Origin: Phycisphaerales bacterium
GTDB taxonomy: Bacteria > Planctomycetota > Phycisphaerae > UBA1845 > UTPLA1
Direction: 5' to 3'
NCBI GenBank assembly: GCA_022360095.1
Contig: JAKSDK010001025.1
Span: 1 to 39,584 of the forward strand
DNA length: 39,584 bases
The number at the start of each line of letters is the position of its first letter. Within the stretch, counting starts at the first letter, position 1. Shown piece after piece: positions 22,540-30,964 of this stretch. The notes under the pieces were generated by a model. That model had not been told where the DNA came from. It ran no database searches and saw only the letters and a list, made by a program, of their open reading frames with translations. A program made the translations under genes and the position numbers.

Positions 22540-23112
22540 GTGAACTCAGAAAAAGGGCAAGTCATTGTGATCAGCGGACCCAGCGGGGTCGGCAAGTCCA
22601 CGATATGTCATCGTCTTTGCGAGATATTGCCGGCGGAGTTCAGCGTGTCGGTGACGACTCGGCGGCCGCGACCGGGCGAGGCGCATGCGCGAGACTATCG
22701 TTATGCGACCGGCGACGAGTTCGAGCGTTTACGCGAAAAGGGTGCGTTGTTGGAATGGGCCGAGGTGTATGGCCATTTCTACGGAACGCCCTTGGATACG
22801 GTGCAAAAAGCGGTCTCAGAGGGTCGTATCATCATCCTGGAGATCGATATCAAGGGCTGCCTGCAGGTGCGCGAGAAGATGCCGGAGGCGAAGACTATCT
22901 TCCTGTTACCGCCGACGCCCGAGGAGCAGAAGCGGCGGATCGAAGGTCGGAACACCGACGCGGCGGAGGTGATCCGCCAGCGGTTGTCGAAGGCCGACGG
23001 GGAGATTCGCTATGCGATGGATTGCGGCTGTTACGACGAGTTTTTGATCAACGATGACCTGGATAATTCGGTAAGTCAGATTGTGGGACTGGTAAGTGCC
23101 GGGACAAAATGA
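22540..23112 (+). CDS. gmk: Guanylate kinase
   Basis: It phosphorylates GMP to GDP with ATP. 190 residues. P-loop VISGPSGVGKSTICHRL near the N-terminus, then the GMP-binding TTRRPRPGEAHARDYRYAT, EWAEVYGHFYGTP and ILEIDIKGCLQVREKMPEAKTIFLLPP. The lid arginines are in RRIEGRNTDAAEVIRQRL. The C-terminal YDEFLINDDLDNSVSQI is typical. Start is a GTG (MNSEKGQVIVISG); no ATG lies before the P-loop in this frame. It is the middle gene of the yicC-gmk-rpoZ-coaC set. Confidence 0.96.
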   Translation: MNSEKGQVIVISGPSGVGKSTICHRLCEILPAEFSVSVTTRRPRPGEAHARDYRYATGDEFERLREKGALLEWAEVYGHFYGTPLDTVQKAVSEGRIIILEIDIKGCLQVREKMPEAKTIFLLPPTPEEQKRRIEGRNTDAAEVIRQRLSKADGEIRYAMDCGCYDEFLINDDLDNSVSQIVGLVSAGTK

Positions 23113-23125
23113 GGAATAGCAGAAA

Positions 23126-23347
23126 ATGATTGAGGCTTTGAAAAACGAGGACATTATTCGAAGCGTCGGCGGCCGATTCAAGTTCACCGCCATGATCCAA
23201 AAGAGATGGCGAGAACTCTTGATGGGGGCCCGTCCCATGGTCGAGCCCGGAAGCATGACGCCCTTGGAAATCGCGATTCACGAAATCGCCGAAGGCAAGA
23301 TCGTGCCAAAGGATTCGGACGGACGTGACCAACCCAGCGAATCCTAA
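23126..23347 (+). CDS. rpoZ: RNA polymerase omega subunit
   Basis: 73 residues. The omega signature GGRFKFTAMIQKRWRELLMGARPMV (quoted in two parts: GGRFKFTAMIQKR and WRELLMGARPMV) and the following TPLEIAIHEIAEGKIV match the family, as does the position directly after gmk (13 bp). Omega helps fold and hold beta-prime. The last 23 bases overlap the GTG start of coaC, suggesting translational coupling. Confidence 0.88.
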   Translation: MIEALKNEDIIRSVGGRFKFTAMIQKRWRELLMGARPMVEPGSMTPLEIAIHEIAEGKIVPKDSDGRDQPSES

Positions 23348-23933
23348 TGCGGCTGCCGAACCGGTTCTGGAATGGGCCGGTTATGAGATTGTCGTGGCAG
23401 TCTGCGGTGGAATCGCCGCGTACAAGGTCGCGACCGTCGTATCAGGGTTGGTCCAACAAGGGGCAGGTGTGACGGTTGTGATGACGTCAGCCGCCCAACG
23501 TTTCGTCACACCGCTGACGTTTGAGTCATTGACCGCCCGTCAGGTTTTTACCGGTTTGTGGGATGAGAGTGAAAAACACGATCCCCAACATCTGACTTTG
23601 ACGGAGGCGGCGGACCTCTTCATTGTTGCGCCGGCAACGGCGAACATGATCGGCAAGATTGCCCACGGCCTCGCCGATGACCTGGTATCCACGATGGTTA
23701 TGTCGGCGGCTTGTCCCGTGCTGTTGGCTCCGGCGATGAACACTCGGATGTGGAATAATCCGATCGTCGAGGAGAACCTGGGTTCGTTGAAACGGCTCGG
23801 TTATCTGGAGGTGCCACCCGAAGAAGGTTGGCTGGCCTGTCGGACCGTCGGCGCCGGACGGATGGCGGAGCCGGAGACGATTCTCGAATCGGCCCGCGTC
23901 GTTCTTGATACTCCACCTAAGAAGGGGCGGTAA
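23325..23933 (+). CDS. coaC: Phosphopantothenoylcysteine decarboxylase (CoaC domain, separate ORF)
   Basis: It forms 4'-phosphopantetheine in coenzyme A synthesis, using FMN. The HFCD flavoprotein fold is evident: EIVVAVCGGIAAYKVATVVSGL, MTSAAQRFVTPLTFESLT, then LTEAADLFIVAPATANMIGKIAHGLADDLVS. The Asn-rich motif PAMNTRMWNNP and the cysteine of the substrate clamp WLACRTVGAGRMAEP follow. 202 residues, i.e. just the N-terminal half of the usual fused CoaBC (about 400). GTG start, overlapping rpoZ by 23 bp. The stop TAA at 23931 is followed in the same frame, five codons later, by the GTG of coaB, so one stop codon separates two halves that are usually joined. Confidence 0.93.
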   Translation: MTNPANPNAAAEPVLEWAGYEIVVAVCGGIAAYKVATVVSGLVQQGAGVTVVMTSAAQRFVTPLTFESLTARQVFTGLWDESEKHDPQHLTLTEAADLFIVAPATANMIGKIAHGLADDLVSTMVMSAACPVLLAPAMNTRMWNNPIVEENLGSLKRLGYLEVPPEEGWLACRTVGAGRMAEPETILESARVVLDTPPKKGR

Positions 23934-23948
23934 GCGTCGCTGACTTTT

Positions 23949-24644
23949 GTGAGTCACACGGTTAAGAACAAATCTGCAAAAAAGCGTCGTGACAGACGGC
24001 TTCATATCGTCATCACGGCCGGTCCCACTCGTGAATATTTTGACTCCGTGCGCTTCATTTCAAATCCTTCGTCGGGCAAGATGGGCTACGCGATCGCCAA
24101 GGCTGCAGGGGCGATGGGGCATCGAGTCACGCTGATCAGCGGACCTGTCGCGCTTGATCCTCCGCCGGGCGTCAAAACGATTTCAGTCACGACGGCGGCT
24201 GAGATGGCCGTGGCGACCCGATCGGCTTTTCAAAAAGCCGATGCGGCGATTTTCACCGCGGCCGTATGCGACTATCGGCCAAAACGTCGAGCGCGGCTGA
24301 AGATGGCCAAGAAGAACCGTTCGAAATCCGTGGAACTGGTGCCGACGGAAGACATCGCGGCATCGCTGGGCCGCAGCAAGGGCCGTCGTCTCACAATCGC
24401 CTTCGCCATGGAGGACCACCACGGTCGGGCCAACGCAGAACGAAAAATGAGACGAAAGCGATGCGACGCGATCGTGCTGAACGGTCCTGAGAATGTGGGC
24501 AGCGACCGTGCCAAGGTGGAGTTCCTTGCCGAAGGTTGCGATTGGGAGACCTGGCGAACGGCGTCCAAGTCTTTGGTTGCCGGAAAACTGTTGAAAAGGC
24601 TGATATTGCTGGCCAATTCGACAGCCTCAGGAATCCGGTCTTGA
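23949..24644 (+). CDS. coaB: Phosphopantothenate-cysteine ligase (CoaB domain, separate ORF)
   Basis: It joins cysteine to 4'-phosphopantothenate. Motifs: HIVITAGPTREYFDSVRFISNPSSGKMGYAIAKAAG (read as ITAGPTREYFDSVRF and SNPSSGKMGYAIA), then HRVTLISGPVAL and the AAVCDYRPKR segment with a lysine patch. Later pieces ELVPTEDIAASLG and AIVLNGPENVGSD follow; the Asn of VLNGPENVG is the conserved ligase residue. The usual GF(A/K)(A/L)ET segment appears as TIAFAMED. Upstream of the motif is a basic N-terminus (KNKSAKKRRDRR) that would be the interdomain linker in a fused protein. GTG start with no clear ribosome site, same frame as coaC, 15 bp after its stop. It is the last gene of the apparent pheA-to-coaB operon. 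Confidence 0.9.
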   Translation: MSHTVKNKSAKKRRDRRLHIVITAGPTREYFDSVRFISNPSSGKMGYAIAKAAGAMGHRVTLISGPVALDPPPGVKTISVTTAAEMAVATRSAFQKADAAIFTAAVCDYRPKRRARLKMAKKNRSKSVELVPTEDIAASLGRSKGRRLTIAFAMEDHHGRANAERKMRRKRCDAIVLNGPENVGSDRAKVEFLAEGCDWETWRTASKSLVAGKLLKRLILLANSTASGIRS

Positions 24645-24706
24645 TCGCTGCAATCGTTACAATCGTACGTGGAGTTGGCCTTTGAATGAATTCACAGGGG
24701 GATGCC

Positions 24707-24724
24707 GTTAACCGAAAGTTAACC
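24707..24724. promoter_or_regulatory. Direct repeat upstream of the PEP-CTERM gene
   Basis: GTTAACC-GAAA-GTTAACC: two identical 7-base units with an 11-bp period, one helical turn, which suits two protomers of a regulator on one DNA face. An 11-base repeat CAATCGTTACA also occurs twice in this gap (24651-24661 and 24787-24797). The factor is unknown. Confidence 0.35.
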
Positions 24725-24879
24725 AGCACTTTACGAAAAGTATGATGGAATTTGGTTGCAATTTCGGGTTGTCTCAAGTACCATAACAATCGTTACAGGA
24801 GGGCGAAAGAACGCATTTTCCCTTCGAATCGGTGCAAATTAGACGCTAGGCATCTCATTTCTTGGAGGAGGAAGAGATC

Positions 24880-25674
24880 ATGAAAGCAGCAAGATTTTTG
24901 TTGGCGGCCTTGGCAATCGTTTGTTTTGTAGGTTCCGCCAACGCGACCGTGGTGATCAATGAATATTGGGCGGATGATGCTGGTGGTGATACGAACGAAT
25001 ACATCGAGCTATTTTCGCCTGACGGGATGAGCCTCGACGGCCTGAGCTTGATCGTGGTTGATGGAGATACGGCAGGCAACCCTGGGAGTTCCAACTTCAA
25101 CCGTGTCACGATCCAGCATGATTTGTCAGGCAGCTTGGGTGCCGGTGCTTTTCTGCTGATTGGAAACGGAGCTGACATCACCGAAGACATCACTGGTTTT
25201 GACACTCCCGGTGGCGGTACCACGAGTCTCCAGAACGGCAGCCAGACCTATGCATTGGTGAACACCGCCGACATCGCCTACTGCGTTGATGCCGCAGCAG
25301 GCTGCACCTCCGGTGGCCCGGATCACGTCGATGCCGATGAGCTGACACCGGCGTCGGTGGCTGCGATTACGGCTGCTCTGGTTGACGGTATTGGAACAGT
25401 CGATAACACCGCTGGTGATGACGTGTATTTCGGCTCGCCGACGATTGGTCCGAACGGTGCAGGCTTCAACTGGGACACGGCCTCTCGTGTTCCGAACGGC
25501 GTCGATACGGACACGGCCGGTGATTGGCTGACGCAGGACAACTTCGGAGACGCCATCGAACTCGGCGATGCAAACGACGCGCTGGCGACCCCGGGTGCCG
25601 TGAACGTTCCCGAGCCGGGTACGCTCGCCCTGCTGAGCCTCGGCCTTGTCGGATTGATCCGACGTCGCCGCTAA
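24880..25674 (+). CDS. Exported PEP-CTERM protein with LTD-like N-terminal domain
   Basis: The signal peptide is clear (MKAARFLLAALAIVCFVGSANA). The mature protein begins TVVINEYWADDAGGDTNEYIELFSP, then SLDGLSLIVVDGD. This INE-x-EYIEL-x-SLDG pattern is that of lamin-tail-like (LTD) beta-sandwich domains in secreted bacterial proteins. A Cys pair (CVDAAAGC) is in the middle. The C-terminus is a textbook PEP-CTERM sorting signal: VPEPGTLALLSLGLVGLIRRRR, i.e. VPEP, membrane span, arginines. Such proteins are processed by exosortase and sent to the surface. ATG 24880 is fixed by GGAGGAGG upstream; an earlier in-frame ATG lies within that purine-rich site. A strong terminator follows at 25704. Confidence 0.88.
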   Translation: MKAARFLLAALAIVCFVGSANATVVINEYWADDAGGDTNEYIELFSPDGMSLDGLSLIVVDGDTAGNPGSSNFNRVTIQHDLSGSLGAGAFLLIGNGADITEDITGFDTPGGGTTSLQNGSQTYALVNTADIAYCVDAAAGCTSGGPDHVDADELTPASVAAITAALVDGIGTVDNTAGDDVYFGSPTIGPNGAGFNWDTASRVPNGVDTDTAGDWLTQDNFGDAIELGDANDALATPGAVNVPEPGTLALLSLGLVGLIRRRR

Positions 25675-25703
25675 GCGGGACAGACTGCAGAATTGAGAAA
25701 ATC

Positions 25704-25747
25704 ACAAGCCGCGAGTACCATGGGTATTTGCGGCTTGTTTCTTTTTT
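25704..25747 (+). terminator. Strong intrinsic terminator after the PEP-CTERM gene
   Basis: ACAAGCCGC (25704-25712) pairs with GCGGCTTGT (25730-25738). Inside it AGTACC pairs with GGTATT, including one G.U. The stem is followed by TTCTTTTTT. The G.U pair is consistent with plus-strand RNA. Confidence 0.88.
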
Positions 25748-25774
25748 ACGTGGCTCGCTGAAAGGGAAAACGCC

Positions 25775-27931
25775 ATGAGCGGTCTTGATTTACAACAGAG
25801 CAAAGGGATGGCACTCGCAATCGGCCTTTTTCTTTTCGCCCCCATGGCCCAGGCTCAAACTACCGAGAAGAAGAGTCTGGATCACGAAACTGAGCTGAAA
25901 GAGGCTGCCAAGCGTCCTCTGGCGAAAATGGTGCTGAAGACCGTTGAGGGTGGGCCGCTCAGCGATGCTCAGAACGCCGAGATCGAAAAAAGCAACAAAC
26001 TCATGGCCGACGCGGAAGCTTCCCGCAAGAAGGCCGGCTTTGCGGCAGCCGCCGAACAAAGTCAGCAGGCTTTCGATATCCGGCAAAAGATCCTTGGCCC
26101 GACCCACTTTCTCAGCGTCACATCCAAAGTCTTGACGGAGACCATGAATCAGTGGCGCCAATTAGGTCCCGACAAGCAACAAAAGCTGGCTGAAGCGGAT
26201 AAGCAACTGTCGTCGGCGCAGGCGATCCACGATGGTGGAGACTTTCGGGCTGCTCAAGACGCCGCACAAAAGGCCGTTTCATTGCTGGAGTCCACGTTGC
26301 CCAAAGACCATGTTGAAACCGGTGCCGCGCTTCTGATGCTGGGCAAGGTGCAAGTTGATATCAATTTGTACGATAAAGCCGAACAGGCATTGACGCGTGC
26401 ATTGCGCATTACGGAAACAGCCTACGGACAGAAACATCCTCAGACCGCTTTGGTTCTCGATCGACTGGGCTGGCTCTGGTTCTATCAAGCCACTCAGGGG
26501 TCGCCGGATCGAGACAAGGCACTGGGAGCCGTTGAAGCCTTGGACCGGGCGGTGAACATTTTGCTCGAGACCTTCGGCGAAAACCGTGAATTGGCCGAGT
26601 CCCTGGACAACCTCGGGACCGTTCAGGCTCCGTTCGGAAGAGAAAAAGCCAAGGAGGCCAAAGCGAATAAGCTGCGCGCCCTTGCCATCCGAAAACAACT
26701 TCTTGGACCTGACGATAAGGACACGGGCGTTTCCTATAGCAACTTAGGCTGGATTTATGAGCAGTTGGGAGAAGATGAAAAGGTCGTTCCGATGCGAAAG
26801 AAGGCGCTGGCGATCTTCGAGAAAAGCTTGGGAGCGAAGCACCCCTATTGCTATATGGAAAAGGGTAACCTTGCCCGGGTCTATCAGATTCGCAACAAGA
26901 ATGAGGACGCGGTCAAGTTGTACGAAGAGATGGTTGCCCTCGACCGGAAGCAGGCGGGAGAGGACACGCCCGAAACCGTCGGTCGAATGGCCAGGCTCGG
27001 CGCCGTCTATTTGGCCGCAGGTCGGGTCGATGACGGCATCCAGGCTTTATCGCAAGTTGCGGAAAAAACTCAGTCTCTTTTTACCGCCGGTCAGCAGCAG
27101 GTGGCGATCAATATTCTCCAAAACTCGGCTGTTTCGTGCGAGCAGCATCGCCTGTTCGAGACGGCCATAAAGTTTCGTGAGAAGATCGTTGAATGGGACG
27201 ATCAACTTCGCGGGGCCAATGATAATCTTACGTTTGCCTTGCGAGCGGTCGGACTGGGGTCGCTCTATATCCAGGCAGGACGTCTTCAGGATGCCAAGAA
27301 GAATTTGGCGGACAACATCGTTCGTATTCGTAAGTTCGTGAATCAGGATCAGAAGAGTCTTTTCCGTCTGGTCATTCCTCTTTCAAATTTGGCGAGGGTT
27401 CATGAGAAGCTCGGTGAGCTTGATTCCGCGGAGAGAAACTGCCAGGAGGTTGTGAAGATTTGTGAATCCTATCTGGGGCCGAAGCACCCGGTGACCGCCC
27501 GTGCGATGACGCGCCAGGGAAGGATCAACACGTTGCAAGAGCAGTTGGTCATGGCTCAGTTTTTCCTGGAAGAGGCCCAACGAATCTTCGAGGAGAGCAA
27601 GTCGCAGGACCCTTTTATCAGGATCGAGATTTTCCAGGACTTGGCTCGCTTGCACTCGGCCAAGAAAGAGCCCGACAAGGCCGTTGCGATGCTTCGAAAA
27701 GCGCTGGAACGCTGCGATGATTGGCCTGAGCAGATTCATATGATTAACCAATATGCGATCAAAGCGGAAACACTCAAGCAACTGCTGGATGCGACCGGCT
27801 CGAACGATTCCGCTGCCAAGACTGACCGTCGGGCATGGAGGTCCGAGCTCAAGACGCTGCTCGAAAAGCTCGAAGCCGGCCGCGCCTTGAATGCGGAGCA
27901 AAAGGAATGGCTGAAGGACTTGAAGGCGTGA
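25775..27931 (+). CDS. Secreted TPR protein, kinesin-light-chain-like repeats
   Basis: 718 residues. The N-terminus (MALAIGLFLFAPMAQAQ, from about residue 12) is a signal peptide with an AQA cleavage site. From about residue 75 to 670 there are about 12-14 long TPR units, many of the kinesin-light-chain/NB-ARC type with the motif LG-x-x-HP or related: KILGPTHFLSVTS, TAYGQKHPQTALVLDRLGWL, QLLGPDDKDTGVSYSNLGWI, SLGAKHPYCYMEKGNLARVY, SYLGPKHPVTARAMTRQG. No enzyme domain is visible. Likely a periplasmic or cell-surface protein-interaction scaffold. ATG at 25775 has GAAAGGGA upstream. It ends 10 bp before the convergent GT87-like gene. Confidence 0.8.
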   Translation: MSGLDLQQSKGMALAIGLFLFAPMAQAQTTEKKSLDHETELKEAAKRPLAKMVLKTVEGGPLSDAQNAEIEKSNKLMADAEASRKKAGFAAAAEQSQQAFDIRQKILGPTHFLSVTSKVLTETMNQWRQLGPDKQQKLAEADKQLSSAQAIHDGGDFRAAQDAAQKAVSLLESTLPKDHVETGAALLMLGKVQVDINLYDKAEQALTRALRITETAYGQKHPQTALVLDRLGWLWFYQATQGSPDRDKALGAVEALDRAVNILLETFGENRELAESLDNLGTVQAPFGREKAKEAKANKLRALAIRKQLLGPDDKDTGVSYSNLGWIYEQLGEDEKVVPMRKKALAIFEKSLGAKHPYCYMEKGNLARVYQIRNKNEDAVKLYEEMVALDRKQAGEDTPETVGRMARLGAVYLAAGRVDDGIQALSQVAEKTQSLFTAGQQQVAINILQNSAVSCEQHRLFETAIKFREKIVEWDDQLRGANDNLTFALRAVGLGSLYIQAGRLQDAKKNLADNIVRIRKFVNQDQKSLFRLVIPLSNLARVHEKLGELDSAERNCQEVVKICESYLGPKHPVTARAMTRQGRINTLQEQLVMAQFFLEEAQRIFEESKSQDPFIRIEIFQDLARLHSAKKEPDKAVAMLRKALERCDDWPEQIHMINQYAIKAETLKQLLDATGSNDSAAKTDRRAWRSELKTLLEKLEAGRALNAEQKEWLKDLKA

Positions 27932-27941
27932 TTCTCACGGT

Positions 27942-29288
27942 TCACGTTTTGGACGGCTCGCCGTTTTTCATCTCCGTGCTTTTGGGTTCACCGGTGTTCC
28001 GAGGGGGATGACGGACGGCATAAGCAAGCATAAGCGCGAACAATGCCAGGCAGCAGGCCCAGTGATATCCGCCCATTCGAATGAGTGGAACCGCAATCGC
28101 GACAAGTCCCAGCCACCAGAAAACCGCGATCACGAGCGTACTTGTCAGGCGTTTGCCTTGTCTCCATTGCGTCAGACCCTTCCAATTGAGCAGTGCCAAA
28201 GGAAAGTAGCAAAGAGTGTAGTAAAAGCTCCAGACAATGGGTGAGAGAAGTAAGGCAAGCAGAATAAAGGCCGCGAATTCACACTGCAATCTCAATCTGG
28301 GGCATGTTTCCCAGGAATGGCGACAAATCCACAATGTCGGTCCGAGGATGACCGCGTAGTACGCGAGGAGCAGCCACTGGCTCCGAGTGAATCGTATTGA
28401 TCCGAAACCGACCAGCGAATCGTCCCAGTTCACGATGTTGATATGTCGCGGTCGTCCCGGCGAGGTGTCAACGCCGCTGTCGGTCGGACACGTGTAGCGT
28501 CGAGCCAAAAGCGAAGACGACTGATTTGTGTAGCTCATCTTGTCGGATTTGATGACGGCGAGTCTTAAGCCGCTCTGCCCCTGGACGCTCCGCGTCCAGA
28601 ATTCGCCGTAGAGCCTTTTCGTTTCTTGAGAGCCAAAAGCGAGTCCGACGGCGACGACATTCATGAGTACGGATGAAACCAGCGTGCCGGCAAGTAGCCG
28701 CCATTTGCGTTTTAAAAAAAAGAACGGCACGAGCGTGGCCGGATAGACCTTGGTTGAAATCGCGAGAGCGAGCCAGAACCCGGCTGTCAGGTCTTGTTTT
28801 TTCTCCGCACAGCGCCAAGCGAACACAAGCATCGCCAGCGTCATGAGCGCCATTTGCCCCATGATGACGGTTCCGATGACGTAGGCGCTGCACATCAGAA
28901 CCGGAGCCGCCCTGCGAAGAAAGGAGTTCGGCGCGGAAGAATTCGGGTGATTGCTCTCCGCCAGCAGGCCATCAGTGACTCGAACGCTAAAGGCGAAACC
29001 CGTGAGCGCGATCAGGTTGAATACGACGCTCGATACTTTGAGCGGCAGCACGGAGAACGGGGCAAAAAACAGCAGGAAAAAAGGGAGGTAATTGTGAACA
29101 CCGTAATCTTCGGTCATCTCACCGGTATTCAAAAAATGGCGTCCGGTGAGCCAGAAGTCATCGAAGTCGCTGGTCGACGATTGATCATGTCGCGCTCGGT
29201 ATGCGGCGATGGCGAGCGTCACGATGCCGACCACCAACACGGCGATCGTGAGAATGGTTTTCGTGGCTCGTGATGATTTTTTGCTCAT
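27942..29288 (-). CDS. GT87-like (DUF2029) polytopic membrane mannosyltransferase homologue
   Basis: 448 residues with about 10 hydrophobic segments. The first span is TKTILTIAVLVVGIVTLAIAAY. It is followed by the motif typical of GT87/DUF2029 proteins, SDFDDFWLTGRHFLNTGE, whose acidic residues serve in catalysis in GT-C enzymes. Next is the Y-x-PFFLLFFAPF segment, then the repeated stretch FWLALAISTKVYPATLVPFFFLKRKWR, another family hallmark. A polar loop in the middle carries two Cys-containing spots. The family transfers mannose or arabinose from polyprenyl donors; the substrate here is unknown. A weak plus-strand terminator for the preceding TPR gene (27953-27968) lies inside its 3' end. 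Confidence 0.8.
   Translation of the reverse strand: MSKKSSRATKTILTIAVLVVGIVTLAIAAYRARHDQSSTSDFDDFWLTGRHFLNTGEMTEDYGVHNYLPFFLLFFAPFSVLPLKVSSVVFNLIALTGFAFSVRVTDGLLAESNHPNSSAPNSFLRRAAPVLMCSAYVIGTVIMGQMALMTLAMLVFAWRCAEKKQDLTAGFWLALAISTKVYPATLVPFFFLKRKWRLLAGTLVSSVLMNVVAVGLAFGSQETKRLYGEFWTRSVQGQSGLRLAVIKSDKMSYTNQSSSLLARRYTCPTDSGVDTSPGRPRHINIVNWDDSLVGFGSIRFTRSQWLLLAYYAVILGPTLWICRHSWETCPRLRLQCEFAAFILLALLLSPIVWSFYYTLCYFPLALLNWKGLTQWRQGKRLTSTLVIAVFWWLGLVAIAVPLIRMGGYHWACCLALFALMLAYAVRHPPRNTGEPKSTEMKNGEPSKT
27953..27968 (+). terminator. Weak terminator candidate for the TPR gene, inside convergent gene
   Basis: ACGG-CTCG-CCGT followed by five T, 22 bp after the stop of the plus-strand TPR gene. The stem is short (4 bp), so this is a modest candidate. 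Confidence 0.35.
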
Positions 29289-29349
29289 GGGGCCGGTGAG
29301 TATATCGAATCGGCCGGAATTTTTTAGGCTGACTTGATAAGGGGCCGGA

Positions 29350-29883
29350 TTAGGACCCGGCGGTCAGTTCGTCGCGCACGCCAAGATAGGTGGCCATGTC
29401 CGCTGCGCCAAAGAGGACGAAAATGACGAGATCGACCTCTTCGTGGTCCGCGAGAAAGGCTGCCGTGGTCGAAAGCGCGATTCGGGCGGCATCCTCAATG
29501 GGGTAGCCATACACGCCGCAGCTGATTGCGGGGAAGGCCAGCGAGCGGATCTTGTTTTCGACGGCGAGGTTCAGTGAAGACTGATAACAGGACTTCAAGT
29601 GTTCCGGCTCACCCCGCTTACCGTCTTTGTAAACCGGTCCGACGGTGTGGACGATCCACCGACAGGGGAGTTTGTATCCTCGCGTAAGTTTGGCCTCTCC
29701 GGTTGCGCAGCCACCGAGCGTGCGACATTCCTCCAGCAAATCCGGACCGGCCACGCGATGAATGGCGCCGTCGACCCCTCCGCCGCCGAGCAGGGACGAA
29801 TTGGCGGCGTTGACGATGGCATCACAATTAAGCTTGGTAATGTCACCCTGTTGAAGCTCGATTCGATCCCAGGGATGGCTCAT
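29350..29883 (-). CDS. Macrodomain protein (O-acetyl-ADP-ribose deacetylase type, YmdB-like)
   Basis: 177 residues from the ATG at 29883, one complete macrodomain. It binds ADP-ribose and usually removes acetyl from O-acetyl-ADP-ribose or ADP-ribose from proteins. Motifs: [36 protein letters not shown] (seen as [20 protein letters not shown] and [11 protein letters not shown]), [22 protein letters not shown] and [23 protein letters not shown]. The Asn of NAANSS and the Gly-rich loop are intact, so activity is likely. A TTG 15 bases upstream could extend it by five residues. It lies between the GT87-like gene and the anti-sigma gene, same strand as both; a functional link to them is not evident. 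Confidence 0.94.
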   Translation of the reverse strand: MSHPWDRIELQQGDITKLNCDAIVNAANSSLLGGGGVDGAIHRVAGPDLLEECRTLGGCATGEAKLTRGYKLPCRWIVHTVGPVYKDGKRGEPEHLKSCYQSSLNLAVENKIRSLAFPAISCGVYGYPIEDAARIALSTTAAFLADHEEVDLVIFVLFGAADMATYLGVRDELTAGS

Positions 29884-29915
29884 GCTCGTCGCCGACAAGT
29901 GAAAAGACGCTGTGT

Positions 29916-30911
29916 TTAGGGAATGAGAAACGCGTCACTACGAAGCCGAGGCCGTTCAAGGCCATTATACTCGTCAACTCCGATCAGGCGATAGATATCA
30001 TCGTTTTCCAGGCCGACCTTCGGCGAATTGTAATGGCTGGCACTGTTGTCGGCATTGAGCACGGATTGTCCTCCCGGCCGGCCATGACTTCGAGAATTAA
30101 GCATCACCCGGCCTTGAAGGATGAGTTTACGGTTTTCATCGACGAGCGGTGTCATGTCCGAGACGATCGGCTCGTCGGGAGCGAGCTTCTGCTGATTCCA
30201 AGGTCCTGTGAGAAAGGTCATGGAATAGCTGCAATTTCGGGGATCGGGGAAACCGGAATAATCCTGTGGATTCTCGACGTCCAGAATGCGATCACCTTCG
30301 CTTCCCTGACAGACATAATTCGAAACAGGCACGAATTTCTCCGTGATCATCAAATACGAATGACGAGAATTCCTCGCTTCGGAGCGGTCCCAGGGGATGT
30401 CCTTCGGTGTGTTGCCGGCATAGGGCCATTGGCTTGCGTTCATTTCGCCATAGGCGATGTGACCGTTGCCCAGGATTCGGAGATTGTTGACACAGGCGGC
30501 CTTTTGAGCCTCCAGTTTGGCATGTTGGTAGCCTGGAATAAAGATGCCGACAAAAATCAAGACGGCCGCGGCGAGCCCCGAGAGCTCCCTTAGGGAAATC
30601 GACGGATTCCCGGTCGCGCTTTCCGCGTCGGCAGGGTCGGACATCGCGGCGGCTTTCGACAACGGCAATGTCCGAGTGTTCGTTTCCGCCTCGACCCGGT
30701 CGAGAATTCGCCGGTTGAGATCCTGTGGCAATTCGACCGCGTCCGTATCCAAAGGCGCCAACCGACGCTGCAGCCGATCGCAGGCGGCCTGTAGGGCCTC
30801 CGGTGTATCAAAAGCGGCTTCGACGCGGGCGCAGGTTTCGCGGTCCGCCAAACCCAGGTGGTAGCCCAGCAAATCTCCGCTTAACTCTGGATCAAATCTC
30901 TGCTGTTCCAT
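29916..30911 (-). CDS. Anti-sigma-like membrane protein fused to pseudopilin-like H-X9-DG domain
   Basis: 331 residues. The N-terminal 90 residues look like a cytosolic anti-sigma region without a zinc motif: [24 protein letters not shown], then LQRRLAPLD and [12 protein letters not shown]. One membrane span lies at about 110-130 ([19 protein letters not shown]). The rest resembles the DUF1559/type II pseudopilin-like proteins of planctomycetes: [23 protein letters not shown] matches the N-terminal helix. [17 protein letters not shown] resembles the C-terminal H-X9-DG motif, with Asn for the last Gly. The gene follows the ECF sigma factor by 53 bp on the same strand, the usual sigma/anti-sigma order. 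The outward-facing domain may sense envelope state; that is inference. Confidence 0.75.
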   Translation of the reverse strand: MEQQRFDPELSGDLLGYHLGLADRETCARVEAAFDTPEALQAACDRLQRRLAPLDTDAVELPQDLNRRILDRVEAETNTRTLPLSKAAAMSDPADAESATGNPSISLRELSGLAAAVLIFVGIFIPGYQHAKLEAQKAACVNNLRILGNGHIAYGEMNASQWPYAGNTPKDIPWDRSEARNSRHSYLMITEKFVPVSNYVCQGSEGDRILDVENPQDYSGFPDPRNCSYSMTFLTGPWNQQKLAPDEPIVSDMTPLVDENRKLILQGRVMLNSRSHGRPGGQSVLNADNSASHYNSPKVGLENDDIYRLIGVDEYNGLERPRLRSDAFLIP

Positions 30912-30964
30912 AACAATCTAACGCAAATCCTCGAAATAACCGTTGCTCTTTCCCGCATGTTTCC

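Noticed and set aside
24725..24790. Sigma-54 (-24/-12) promoter upstream of the PEP-CTERM gene
   Set aside because: TGG and GCA are present in TGGAATTTGGTTGCA, but the spacing is one base too short and the TGGCAC core is missing.
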